From Hyphomicrobium_A sp963745205 (lineage in GTDB: Bacteria; Pseudomonadota; Alphaproteobacteria; Rhizobiales; Hyphomicrobiaceae), in the NCBI GenBank assembly GCA_963745205.1, contig CAVUWX010000006.1:48183-112182 (forward strand): DNA of 64,000 nucleotides, in the 5' to 3' direction. The position numbers and the translations under genes are program-made. Of the stretch, positions 53,533 through 62,663 are shown in pieces; the first letter of the stretch is position 1; each line of letters starts with the position of its first letter. The notes below the pieces were generated by a model. It was given only the letters and a program-made list of their open reading frames with translations. It had not been told where the DNA came from and ran no database searches.

Positions 53533-53955
53533 ATGATTGCCAGATCAATGCGCAAAGGGCTGCTCGTGCTGGCGGCCGCGACCTTGAGTGCGGCGGCGTC
53601 GCCGGCGCTCGCTGAGACGCTCTCCTTTAAGGCCGACATCCAGCCCATCGCCGGCACCAATAGCAAGGCGAGCGGCACGCTTACGGCCGAGTACGACACC
53701 TCCAGCAAGAAACTGACCTGGCAGGGATCCTATAAAGGCATCGGGACCTACGCGATCTCGGCCGTCCTGCACGGGCCCGACCCCGGCCGCCCGGGCGCTG
53801 TCGTGAAGCTGCGCAACATCGACAGCCCGTTCGAAGGCACCGCGATCATCCCCGACCAGCAGGCTGGCGATCTCGTGGCCGGCAAGTGGTTCATCCTAAT
53901 CCGCACCGCCGCGAGCCCTGGCGGCGAGCTGCGCGGACAGCTCGTGCGCAACTAG
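53533..53955 (+). CDS. CHRD-domain exported protein
   Basis: 140 residues. Signal peptide (GLLVLAAATLSAAASPALA), then one CHRD domain: SGTLTAEYDTSSKKLTWQGS, AVLHGPDPGRPGAVVKLRNI and GKWFILIRTAASPGGELRGQ ending LVRN, the typical W.....H....P.GEIRGQ ending. CHRD domains occur in secreted/periplasmic proteins of unknown role. GGGGAGACGG lies upstream of the ATG. Confidence 0.88.
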   Translation: MIARSMRKGLLVLAAATLSAAASPALAETLSFKADIQPIAGTNSKASGTLTAEYDTSSKKLTWQGSYKGIGTYAISAVLHGPDPGRPGAVVKLRNIDSPFEGTAIIPDQQAGDLVAGKWFILIRTAASPGGELRGQLVRN

Positions 53956-53977
53956 CGTCCCCTCGCGCGCCTCAGCT

Positions 53978-54579
53978 TTAGAAGAGTCGCCGCTGCAGGA
54001 ACGAGGCGTAACTCTCGTTCTCCACCGCCTCGAGCCCCAAGTCGCGTAGCGCCTGCTTTGCCGCCTCCGCCTCGATGGCCTCTATCGCAACGGTGTGCAG
54101 CTTCTCCTCGCCGATCTCGAGCTCGCAGAACTCGGCCTCGCAACCGCCGAGGTCGTAAAGCGTGCGGCGCTTGTCGACCACGATGGTCGCGAGCGCGGGC
54201 TGCTCAGAGACGAGCGCCAGCAGAGCGTCCTCGGTGAGCTCCGCGTCCTGGGTGAGCTCCGCCTCCTCGCCGAGCTCAACGTCGAGACCGAGCGGCGGAA
54301 AGACGAAATTCTCGACGTCCTTCGACGATACCGGAAACTTCTTGCTGAGGATCGGCTCCCACTGCTCCAGCATCTGCAGCCGCGCCTTGAGGCCTTTCAC
54401 CTGCAGATGATTGCCGCGGATCTTCACGTTGGATTCGATGTTGAGGCGGGTGACAATGTAGGTCTCGCGGCTCGCGGCTGCTCGACGCCGGTCCCCAAGG
54501 CCTCCATTTTCCGCTTCACTGGGCGGAGGTTGGTGCCGAACTCGCGGAACTCAAAGCGGGTGTCATTCTGATATTTCAT
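53978..54579 (-). pseudogene. CYTH-like hypothetical protein split by one frameshift
   Basis: From ATG 54579 one frame reads MKYQNDTRFEFREFGTNLRP and KRKMEALG. Near 54480 the frame changes, and the rest continues SRETYIVTRLNIESNVKIRG, NHLQVKGLKARLQMLEQWEP, FVFPPLGLDVELGEEAELTQ and TLYDLGGCEAEFCELEIGEE to the stop at 53978. The pattern EFR.FG...... S.E.YI..R.N...NVKIR...L.VK is, from memory, a CYTH-like family seen near sulfate-activation or polysaccharide genes. The shift here is one base lost (or two gained). Confidence 0.6.
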
Positions 54580-54652
54580 GGCCGCTCAAACCTCCGCGTT
54601 CTCTGTTCGCGACCGCAACGGGCACCCGTCAACGCCGGTTCCCCACGCGAGT

Positions 54653-55879
54653 CTATCCTTGGAAACGCTGCAGCGCGCCGAGCGCCTCGTCGATGTCGAG
54701 CGTCGTGTGGTCCGCCGAGATCTGGAAGCGGATCTCCTCCTCGCCCTTCGGCACCACGGGATAGTTGAGCCCCGTCGCCAGAATGCCTTCAGCGCGCAGG
54801 TGCGCTACGAGCCGCGCCGTGCGGGCGCTGTCGCGCACCAGCAGGGGCACCACGGGATGCTCGCCCGCAACCGTCTCCAACCCCAGTCGCGTCAGGCCCT
54901 CGCGGAAGCGGCCCGTCATCGCTCGCAGGTGATCGAGCTGGGCTAAGCCTTCCGCGCCGTCGACGTGTTCGACCGCGACGAGCGCCGCCTCGGCCTCGGC
55001 CGGCGTAATCGGGTTCGAATAGATGTAGAAGGGGGAAGTCTCGCGCAGGTAGCCGACGATGGCGGCGCTCGCCACGACGTAGCCGCCATTGACGCCGAAA
55101 GCCTTGCCGAGCGTGCCGATGAGCACGTCGACGGCGCCGCTGCCCGTGATCTCCTCGGTGCCGCGCCCCGTTCGGCCGAAGCCGCCGACGCCGTGGGAGT
55201 CATCGACGACCAGCAGCACGTTCTCGGGAAACAGCGCGTCAAACTCGGCGAGGAGCTTCACGATCGCATCGAGCGGCGCATGATCCCCGCGCATGCTGAA
55301 CACGCCATCCGTCACGACGATCGCGCGCGCGCACGTCTTGGCGACGCTCGTCAGATGGCGCTCGAGCTCGTCGAGATCGAGGTGGCGGTAGATGCGCTTC
55401 TCGGCCGGTCGCGCGAGCGCGATGGCATTGATGATGCAGTTGTGGTTGAGCGCGTCGCTGATGACGGCGGTGCGGTCGGTGATGAGCTGCGGCAGCACAC
55501 CCATGACGGTAGCGTAGGCCGAGCTGAACAGCATGCCGGCCTCGCGGCCGTGAAACTTTGCAAGCCGCCGCTCGAGCGCGACGTGCGGGGCCCACGTGCC
55601 GCTGATGAAGCGCACCGCGCCCGGCCCGGTGCCATAACGGCGCACGGCCTCCTCCTCGGCGGCGAGCACGCGCGCGTTCAACGACAGACCGAGGTAGCCG
55701 TTGGAGTTCATGCGCAGGAACGGCCGCTCGCCGCCGCCTTCGATGCGGAAACGTGGACCCCTCCCGTCGGCCGGCGGCAGCACGGCAAGCGTGACGGCCT
55801 CCGCGCCCTTGAGCCGGCCTGAAGAACGCAGCTCATCAACGCGCGCTTCGAGGATGGGCGTCAGCCTGTTCGTCGGCAT
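54653..55879 (-). CDS. kbl: Glycine C-acetyltransferase (2-amino-3-ketobutyrate CoA ligase)
   Basis: 408 residues, PLP-dependent alpha-oxoamine synthase. Converts 2-amino-3-ketobutyrate and CoA into glycine and acetyl-CoA. FLRMNSNGYLGLSLNARVLA, GTGPGAVRFISGTWAPHVAL, SDALNHNCIINAI, VTDGVFSMRGDHAPLDAIV, VDDSHGVGGFGRTGRG and GTLGKAFGVNGGYVV (PLP Lys) are diagnostic of the family. Paired with the short-chain threonine dehydrogenase 11 bases upstream, which favours Kbl over the related biotin enzyme BioF. Confidence 0.9.
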   Translation of the reverse strand: MPTNRLTPILEARVDELRSSGRLKGAEAVTLAVLPPADGRGPRFRIEGGGERPFLRMNSNGYLGLSLNARVLAAEEEAVRRYGTGPGAVRFISGTWAPHVALERRLAKFHGREAGMLFSSAYATVMGVLPQLITDRTAVISDALNHNCIINAIALARPAEKRIYRHLDLDELERHLTSVAKTCARAIVVTDGVFSMRGDHAPLDAIVKLLAEFDALFPENVLLVVDDSHGVGGFGRTGRGTEEITGSGAVDVLIGTLGKAFGVNGGYVVASAAIVGYLRETSPFYIYSNPITPAEAEAALVAVEHVDGAEGLAQLDHLRAMTGRFREGLTRLGLETVAGEHPVVPLLVRDSARTARLVAHLRAEGILATGLNYPVVPKGEEEIRFQISADHTTLDIDEALGALQRFQG

Positions 55880-55890
55880 CGCGGCCTCCG

Positions 55891-56857
55891 CTATCGGCTG
55901 CGCGCGGCAGCGAGCTTGCTCTTCAGACGCGCGAGCATGTCCGTCGTCATGGCCTCGAGATCATACCGCGGTGCAAAGCCCCAGTCGTGGTGCGCGGCGC
56001 TGTCGTCGAGCGAGCGCGGCCAGCTATCGGCGATCGCCTGGCGGACGGGATCGACCTCGTAGTCGACGGTGAAACTCGGCACCTGCTTGGCGATGGCGGC
56101 GGCGATCTCGGCCGGCGTCACGCTCATCGCGGTGACGTTGTAGGCGTTGCGATAGCGCAGGCGCCCGCTATCCGCCGCCATCAGGTCCATCATTGCCGCG
56201 ATGGCGTCCGGCATATACATCATGTCGAGACGCGTATCGGCCGACAGGAAGCAGGTGTACCGCCCGTAGCGCACGGCGTGATAGAACATCTCGACGGCGT
56301 AGTCCGTCGTCCCGCCGCCCGGGGCCGCGACGTAGGAGATGAGACCCGGCAGCCGCAGGCCGCGCGTGTCGATGCCGAAGCGCAGCGCGTAGTAGTCGCA
56401 CAACAGCTCACCCGCGACTTTGGTCACGCCATAGATCGTCGTCGGCCGCTGCACGGTCACCTGCGGCGTTGCTTCGCGCGGCGTCGTCGGCCCGAAGGCG
56501 CCGATGGAGCTCGGGAAGAACACCTGGCAACCGTACCCGCGTGCAACCTCCAGCACATTGTAGAGGCCGCTCATGTTGACGCTCCAGGCGAGCTGGGGGG
56601 CGGCCTCGGCAGACGCGGAGAGCAGCGCGGCGAGATGGTAGATGGTGCCGACGTCGTAGCGGCGCACGGCCTCGTGGAGCTGGTGCGGGCTCGGTGCAGT
56701 CGAGGTGGCCGTAGGGGGCGAGCGCGGCGGCGCCGCTGGGGGGAAGCACCTTGAGGTCGGTCGCGATGACGGTGTCGGCGCCGTAGCGCGCGCGCAACGC
56801 CGGGACAAGCTCGGAGCCGATCTGCCCCAGCGCGCCGGTCACCAGGATCGTTGGCAT
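55891..56857 (-). pseudogene. tdh: L-threonine 3-dehydrogenase, GalE-like short form, one frameshift
   Basis: Epimerase-fold enzyme oxidising threonine to 2-amino-3-ketobutyrate. From ATG 56857: MPTILVTGALGQIGSELVPA and YGHLDCTE; near 56688 an extra C breaks the frame, and PHQLHEAVRRYDVGTIYHLA, LLSASAEAAPQLAWSVNMSG, FFPSSIGAFGPTTPREATPQ, TIYGVTKVAGELLCDYYA and GLRLPGLISYVAAPGGGTTD follow. YGVTK supplies the Tyr/Lys pair. GTTDYAVEMF and the kbl neighbour support threonine dehydrogenase over sugar epimerases. Likely functional if the insertion is an error. Confidence 0.87.
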
Positions 56858-56895
56858 GAAGACCTCCGAGCAGGCGCGGCCCGTCGCTGCGCGCA

Positions 56896-57901
56896 TCAAC
56901 CGTAATAGCTGCGGTACCAGGCAATGAACCGTGCAATGCCATCCTCGATCGGCGTCGCCGGCTTGAAGCCCACGTCGGCCACGAGCGCGTCGACGTTGGC
57001 ATACGTTTTCGGCACGTCGCCGGGTTGCAAGGGTAGAAAATTCTTCTTGGCCTCCCGGCCAAGCGCCTTCTCGATGCAGGCGATGAAGTGCATCAGCTCG
57101 ACCGGATTGTTGTTGCCGATGTTGTAGATCCGGTAGGGCGCATTGGAAGTCGCGGGCTCGGGATGGTCGCTGCTCCAGTCGGGGTCAGGCGTCGCAATTC
57201 TGTCGGCCGTGCGCACGACGCCCTCGATGATGTCGTCGATGTAGGTGAAATCGCGCGCGTGGTGGCCCTCGTTGAACACGTCGATCGGCTCGCCGGCGAG
57301 GATTTTGCGCGTGAACAGGAACAGCGCCATGTCCGGACGCCCCCACGGACCGTATACCGTGAAGAAGCGCAGGCCCGTCACCGGCAGGCGGTAGAGATGC
57401 GCATACGTGTGCGCCATCAGCTCGTTCGCCTTCTTGGAGGCGGCGTAAAGGCTCAAGGGATGATCGACGTTCTGGTGCACGCTGAAGGGAAGGGCCGTGT
57501 TGGCGCCATAGACCGAGCTCGAGGAGGCAAAAACCAGGTGCTCGACGCCGTGGCGGCGGCAGCCTTCCAGCACGTTGAGGGTCCCGACGATGTTGGAGTC
57601 GATGTAGGCGTGCGGGTTTTCCAGCGAGTAGCGCACGCCCGCCTGCGCGGCGAGGTGAATGACGCGCTGCGGTCGCGCCGTGGCGAACAGCTTCTCCATG
57701 CCCTCGCGGTCGACAAGATCGAGCTTGTGGAATGAAAACCCGTTGCGCCCCTGAAGCTGGTCGAGGCGTGCCTGCTTGAGCCTCACGTCGTAATAGGCGT
57801 TGAGATTGTCGAGCCCGATCACCTCGTCGCCGCGATCGAGCAGCGCCTTGGCCGTGTGAAATCCGATGAAGCCTGCGGCGCCGGTGACGAGGAATTCTCA
57901 T
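56896..57901 (-). pseudogene. NAD-dependent nucleotide-sugar epimerase (UDP-glucuronate 4-epimerase type), frameshift at codon 4
   Basis: From ATG 57901 the first codons read MRI, then one extra C; in the next frame LVTGAAGFIGFHTAKALLDR GDEV continues into IGLDNLNAYYDVRLKQARLD, HLAAQAGVRYSLENPHAYID, FASSSSVYGANTALPFSVHQ and SLYAASKKANELMAHTYAHL (YxxxK-like catalytic pair). The C-terminus RFFTVYGPWGRPDMALFLFT and NPVELMHFIACIEKALG matches UDP-glucuronate 4-epimerases / capsular CapI proteins. Supplies UDP-galacturonate-type sugars for the polysaccharide region to its right. Confidence 0.87.
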
Positions 57902-58233
57902 GTGTCTTAACCTTGCGGGAAAACTGAGCTTTCCGGCCGTGGTTGGCGCCGAACGAGGCCGGTCCAGGGCCGCGGCTAAGTGATACGGGCGTGCGTGTCA
58001 AGGAGCCGCGATCCGTGTGGGGCAGGGGCGATGTTGCGAGCGCGCCGCCGAGCGGATAGATTGCGGCCCCCATTGGAGAGCGGTCTTGGGGCCCTGCCGC
58101 CGCCGCTCGGACTGCGACGCTTTCGGCTCTCCAGTCTCGTGTTGACCTCGCCGGAATTCCGACCAAAGGCCACTGCATGCAGACGGCACATCGACAGGTA
58201 CTTTAGACGCAATCACCGGGGAGGACAGCGAGC
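57902..58233. other. Divergent intergenic region before the SIS isomerase gene
   Basis: 332 bases between divergent genes. No coding frame with a ribosome binding site; presumably promoters for both sides. No operator repeat noticed. Confidence 0.5.
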
Positions 58234-58845
58234 GTGCTAAAAGGTGTGGCGGAAACGGCCCCCATTGATCAGATTTCGGACTACTTCGCCGAGATGGTGC
58301 GGGTGTGCGCCGCCGCCCGCGCCAACGACGGCGAAGGGCGGCCGATGGGCCTGCAGGCCGGATTCGACTGGGTCGGCGAGCAGGCCCGCCTCGCGCAAGC
58401 CCGCGGCAACAAAGTGATCCTCATCGGCAACGGCGGCAGCGCGGCGATCGCCAGCCACCAGGCGATCGAGTTCCTGAAGAACGGCGGCGTGCGCGCGCTC
58501 GCGCTCAACGACGGCGCCTCGCTGACGGCCCTTGCCAACGATTTCGGCTACGCCAACGTGTTTGCCGAGCAGTTGCGGATGCTGGGCCAGCGCGGCGACA
58601 TGCTGATCGCGATCAGCAGCTCGGGCCAGTCGACCAACATCCTCAAGGCGGTGGAGACGGCGAGAGCCCACGAGATGGCCATCGCCACCTTCAGCGGCTT
58701 CAAGCCCGACAATCTACTGCGCGGGCGCGGCGACGTGAATTTCTACGTCGATTCCACCCAATACGGCTTCGTGGAAATCGCCCATCACGCCCTGATCCAG
58801 GCCATACTCGACTTGAACGTAATCCCCAAGCGGCCGGTGGAATGA
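58234..58845 (+). CDS. SIS-domain phosphosugar isomerase (GmhA-like)
   Basis: 203 residues. SIS fold: KVILIGNGGSAAIASHQAIE (phosphosugar-binding GNGGSA), DFGYANVFAEQLRML, GDMLIAISSSGQSTNILKAV (SSSGxS) and VEIAHHALIQAIL. This is the arrangement of sedoheptulose-7-phosphate isomerases that start ADP-/GDP-heptose synthesis for surface glycans. Starts at GTG 58234 with GGGGAGGA upstream. Confidence 0.88.
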   Translation: MLKGVAETAPIDQISDYFAEMVRVCAAARANDGEGRPMGLQAGFDWVGEQARLAQARGNKVILIGNGGSAAIASHQAIEFLKNGGVRALALNDGASLTALANDFGYANVFAEQLRMLGQRGDMLIAISSSGQSTNILKAVETARAHEMAIATFSGFKPDNLLRGRGDVNFYVDSTQYGFVEIAHHALIQAILDLNVIPKRPVE

Positions 58846-58902
58846 GCGGCGGCCTCCGGCTCGCGGCCACTGCGTTAGAACCGGGACCATAGTCCGCTAT
58901 GC

Positions 58903-60033
58903 ATGGCGTATCGCCAGGCTCCGCCTGCTCACGAGACGCTTCTGCGGTTCTCCGTGTCCGGCGGCGACAGGTCTGCACTTGTTGCCCTGCTGCTTTCTTC
59001 CCCTGGCGTTGGCCCCGCCGAGAACTGCGGCATACCGGCGACCTTCGCTCGTTTGCGACAGCTCAGCGTGTCTTCATTCTCGAACCGACCGCCGGTCGGG
59101 ACGCTGCGCTCTCCAACGCGACCATCGAACCCACCGGCCGCCGATCTCTCGATCATCCTAGTCGATGCGGCCGCCGGCCTGACGCCGGAAGTGCGGCGTC
59201 ACGTTGCCATGGCTCGCGGGATCGGATCGCGCCACTCGTGCTCGCCGTCGACACGCAGGATTACTTGGGATGGGATCGCGCGGGGTTTCAGGCGATCGCC
59301 AAGGAATTCACCGCGCTGGCGGCGACGCTTGATTTTGGCTCGGCGATCGCAATCCCGCATATCCTTGGCTAGCAGGCGACAACGTCGCCGCGGCGAGCGC
59401 GAAGCACGCCCTGGTATAAGGGTCCCACGCTGCTTCCGCACCTTGAGCGCGTGCGGATCGATCCTGCGCGCAAAGAGCGTTCGCTGCGTCTCCCGATTAC
59501 ATCCGTTTCACGGCCCGATCCCGATCACCGGCGTTACCTCGGCACGATCGCCAGCGGAGCGCTGCGCCGAGGTGACACGATCCAGGTGGCGATTTCAGGC
59601 GTCACGAGCACCGTCGATCACATCTTTGTAGAGGGGATCGAGCGCGAGCAGGCTGATGCCGGAGAATCCATCGCCATCGGCCTCTCCTCGCATATCGACG
59701 TCGGCAGCGGAGACATGCTCGTCCATCCCGAGCATCCGCCGCACATCGCCGAGCAATTCGCGGCGCATCTCGTTTGGATTGCCGAGGAGCCGTTGTTTCC
59801 CGGCCGCGACTATTCGCTGAGGATGGGAGCGCGCGAGGTCGCCGCGAGCGTAACGTCAGTCAAGCACCGCCTCGACATTGAGACTCTCCAACAGGGCGCG
59901 GTTCGCACGCTTCAATGCAACGAGATTGGCGTCTGCACCATCGCGACCGCCGCGCCGCTCGCGCTCGACCCCTTCTCTGAATTTGCCGCAGACCGGGAGG
60001 TTCACGCTTTACGACCGCTATTCGCACGCCCTC
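58903..60033 (+). pseudogene. Decayed sulfate adenylyltransferase GTPase subunit (CysN part of a CysNC/NodQ fusion)
   Basis: Pieces of CysN appear in order but in several frames: LLRFSVSGGDRSALVALLL near 58940 (the P-loop GSVDDGKST is lost), FATAQRVFIL near 59060, AADLSIILVDAAAGLTPEVR near 59140, APLVLAVDTQDYLGWDRAGF near 59225 (guanine motif NKxD reads DTQD), AGDNVAA near 59380, PWYKGPTLLPHLERVR near 59410, then the beta-barrel domains VSRPDPDHRRYLGTIASGAL to LQCNEIGVCTIATAAPLALD. There are at least four frame changes and about 60 missing residues in the G domain. The length loss and destroyed GTPase motifs mark a genuine pseudogene, unlike the single-base breaks elsewhere. Confidence 0.8.
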
Positions 60034-60684
60034 ATGGCGGCAGGGACGGTCGACTTCGCGCTGCGGCGCGGCATCAACATCCACATGCAGCCACTGACCG
60101 TCAGCAAGGCGACGCGCGCCTCGCTGAAGGGCCAGAGCCCGTGCATCCTATGGTTCACCGGCCTATCGGGCGCCGGCAAGTCGACGATCGCGAACCTCGT
60201 CGAAGGGCAGCTCGCCCAGCGCGGCTCCCACACCTACCTCCTCGACGGCGACAACGTGCGCCACGGGCTCAACAAGAACTTGGGCTTCACCGCCGCCGAC
60301 CGGGTCGAGAACATCCGCCGCGTTGGCGAGGTGGCGAAGCTTTTCGTCGACGCCGGCCTCATCGTGCTGTGCTCGTTCATCTCGCCCTTCCGCGCCGAGC
60401 GGGCGGCGGTACGAGACCTCGTCGCAGGAGGGGAGTTCATCGAGGTCTTCGTGCAAGCGCCGCTCGACGTCTGCGAGCGCCGCGACCCCAAGGGCCTCTA
60501 TGCCAAGAGCCGCGCCGGCGAGCTGCCGAACTTTACCGGCATAGATTCGCCTTACGAGGAGCCCGAGGCCCCCGATCTCGTGCTCGATACCACCTCGACG
60601 CCCGCAGCCGAGCTTGCGCGGCGCGTCATCGCCCTGCTCGAGGAGCGCGATCTGATCGCGGCGGCGCCCTCCGAAAGCGGCTGA
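60034..60684 (+). CDS. cysC: Adenylylsulfate kinase (CysC domain surviving from a CysNC fusion)
   Basis: 216 residues; phosphorylates APS to PAPS. P-loop FTGLSGAGKSTIANLVEGQL, then LLDGDNVRHGLNKNLGFTAA, DRVENIRRVGEVAKLFVDAG, SFISPFRAERAAVRDLVAGG and CERRDPKGLYAKSRAGELPN are all intact. The residues before it (GRFTLYDRYSHALMAAGTVD, FALRRGINIH) are the fusion linker typical of CysNC/NodQ, so the kinase once followed CysN in one protein. ATG 60034 and ATG 60085 are possible starts; neither has a good ribosome binding site, so expression level is doubtful. Confidence 0.88.
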   Translation: MAAGTVDFALRRGINIHMQPLTVSKATRASLKGQSPCILWFTGLSGAGKSTIANLVEGQLAQRGSHTYLLDGDNVRHGLNKNLGFTAADRVENIRRVGEVAKLFVDAGLIVLCSFISPFRAERAAVRDLVAGGEFIEVFVQAPLDVCERRDPKGLYAKSRAGELPNFTGIDSPYEEPEAPDLVLDTTSTPAAELARRVIALLEERDLIAAAPSESG

Positions 60685-60835
60685 CGCTGAGCCGTCCTCG
60701 AGTTGTAAGGCCCTGTTCGGGCGTGATTTTCCGGCGTGGCCGAGAAGGCACAGCCGGCAAATTTGTTCCTGCCTCGGGTGCCGCGGTTGCCCACAGTTGG
60801 GTAAAGTTCGCGCGCCGTTGGGGGACAGCGCAGCG

Positions 60836-61255
60836 ATGGCGGGAATTCGGCACGCAATTAGCAAGCTAGGCGCACTCGCCATGCTGTGCGCGTTGGCCGC
60901 CGCGCTCGCCGGCTGCTCGACCATGCAGGGCCTCACCGGCGCACCGCATCCCGGCTATCAGCAGAATGGCGACTTCGTCCTCTCCGACCAGGAGCAGGGG
61001 CTCGGCTGCCGCGCGCTGCAGGAGCGCTCCTTGAGCCTGCAGGAGCAGATGCAGAAGCTGTCGAAGAGCGCACTTGAGCAGGTGCAGCAGTTGCCCGACA
61101 CCGTGGTCTCCGCTTGGGGCCGCCTGTTCGGTCAGCCTGGCGACGGCGTCCCGGCCATCGCTCAGTACAAAGAGGCGCAAGCGGAATCCGCCGCGGTGGA
61201 CGCGACGATGGTCCACAAGGGCTGCCCCATCGAGACGGCCTCGATCAGGCGCTGA
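60836..61255 (+). CDS. Small lipoprotein
   Basis: 139 residues from ATG 60836. Lipoprotein signal: basic n-region, LGALAMLCALAAALAGCSTM with lipobox LAGC. The mature part is helical and Gln-rich (LSLQEQMQKLSKSALEQVQQ) and ends with GCPIETASIRR. Probably outer-membrane or inner-membrane attached. The whole gene lies antisense to the over-long open frame of the neighbouring O-antigen ligase. Function unknown. Confidence 0.78.
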   Translation: MAGIRHAISKLGALAMLCALAAALAGCSTMQGLTGAPHPGYQQNGDFVLSDQEQGLGCRALQERSLSLQEQMQKLSKSALEQVQQLPDTVVSAWGRLFGQPGDGVPAIAQYKEAQAESAAVDATMVHKGCPIETASIRR

Positions 61256-61281
61256 CGTCCGCTGCTCGGTCGCGCTTGAGG

Positions 61282-62570
61282 CTACAGAGTTGGCGCCGAG
61301 CGCAAACAGCGCCGCGCATAGCCCGAACATGGCGATGAACCAGATTTGCCACATGCCGTAGCTCGAGGCCGCCATGATCGCGGCGGAGGTGAAGGTCGCG
61401 TAGGCGTAGCGCTGCAGCGGAGCTTCAAGCGCGCGGATCGCCTGCAGGATTGCGAGCCCGAGCAGCGTCAGCAGCGTCGCCCCGATGAGGCCGAGCTCGA
61501 ACCACGTCTGCAGATAGACGCTGTGCGAATGCGTCGACAGCGTGCGCCGGAACCGCTCGTCTGGCGGCGTCTTGAGCGTTTGCTCCAGCCGCGGGCCAAG
61601 CACATAGGTCGTGCGCGCGCCGACGCCGAGCCAAGGCGCCTTCAAGACCTGCTCGGCGGTGTAATTCCAAATGATGATGCGATGGCGCGTCGAGGGCTCG
61701 AGCCAAGCGGCATTGTGCAGATCTAAGCGATGCGCGATCAGGGACGCGGGGAGCACGCCCAGACAGGCGATCACCCAACCGAGCGTGATGACGCGGCCGG
61801 TCAGGCGCGGCACTAACCAACTGATCGCGAAAACGAGTAGCGCACCGGCCAAGGCGAGCTTCGAGGTCCCGTGCGTCGCCAGCGCCACCACCGTGCCGGC
61901 GACAACGACGATGACGATCGCCAGCGCCCGCCCGCGCTCGCGCGTGAAGCTGCCAAGCGCGCAAAGCACCGCGGGCCACAGGAACACCGCCACGGGGGCC
62001 ATGTTGCGCCTGAGGTCTGCATCCGGGATGGCGACGAGACGATTGCCGGACCACGCGAAATCCGGATGCAAGTCGGCTGGAGTCAAGCCAATGATATTGT
62101 AGAGCCAGAGCTTGATGCCTTGCCCGGTGGCGACCTCGATGGCGAGGTAGAGCAGCCCCACGAGATAGGCTGCCCACACGCCCTCGCCCATGTGCACGAG
62201 GTTGGCGTAGGGCTCATCGGCGAAAAGCTGCATCAGCGCGATCGTGCCGAGCGCCACGAGGATCGCGAGCGAGACGGCCAGGACCGTGCCCGGTACGTCG
62301 ACGGCCCAGGCCGCGCTTGCCAAGGCGTAGAGCAAGAACACGGCGAGGTGCAGCGAGACCGGCCCGCGTCGAGGGACAGCGTCTTGTAGGTTGCCGCGCG
62401 CGGCCGCAGCGGCGAGAAAGCCCGCGACGACCAACGTGAACACGAACGGCGTCGTCCGCGGGCTTATGAGCGGCGCCGCTGCGGCAACGACGAGCAGCGA
62501 GCCGAGGAAGATTCCCCAGCGCCGCTCGCTGCAGCGGGTAGCGCGCCCTATCGAGTACGTTCGAGAACAT
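61282..62570 (-). pseudogene. O-antigen ligase family membrane protein, frameshifted near both ends
   Basis: About 430 residues, ten or more hydrophobic segments. From ATG 62570 (GGAGG just upstream) the start reads MFSNVLDRARYPLQR. A one-base gain near 62530 leads to RRWGIFLGSLLVVAAAAPLI and a long membrane protein with AFAWSG-like loop, VAIPDADLRRNMAPVAVFLW, and the periplasmic segment TRHRIIIWNYTAEQVLKAPW then THSHSVYLQTWFELGLIGAT; H.HN/S-YLQ..FELG is the WaaL/RfaL signature. After ALFALGANS the frame runs on antisense to the lipoprotein gene, so the real stop is probably TAG at 61282-61284 in an adjacent frame. Confidence 0.82.
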
Positions 62571-62663
62571 CTGCCTCCTCGGCGGCCATCAGGTGATTTT
62601 CGAAGGACCCCGCTTGTAAGCGGGAATTGCAACAGCAGCCTAAAATGCTAGTTCCGACGCAAG

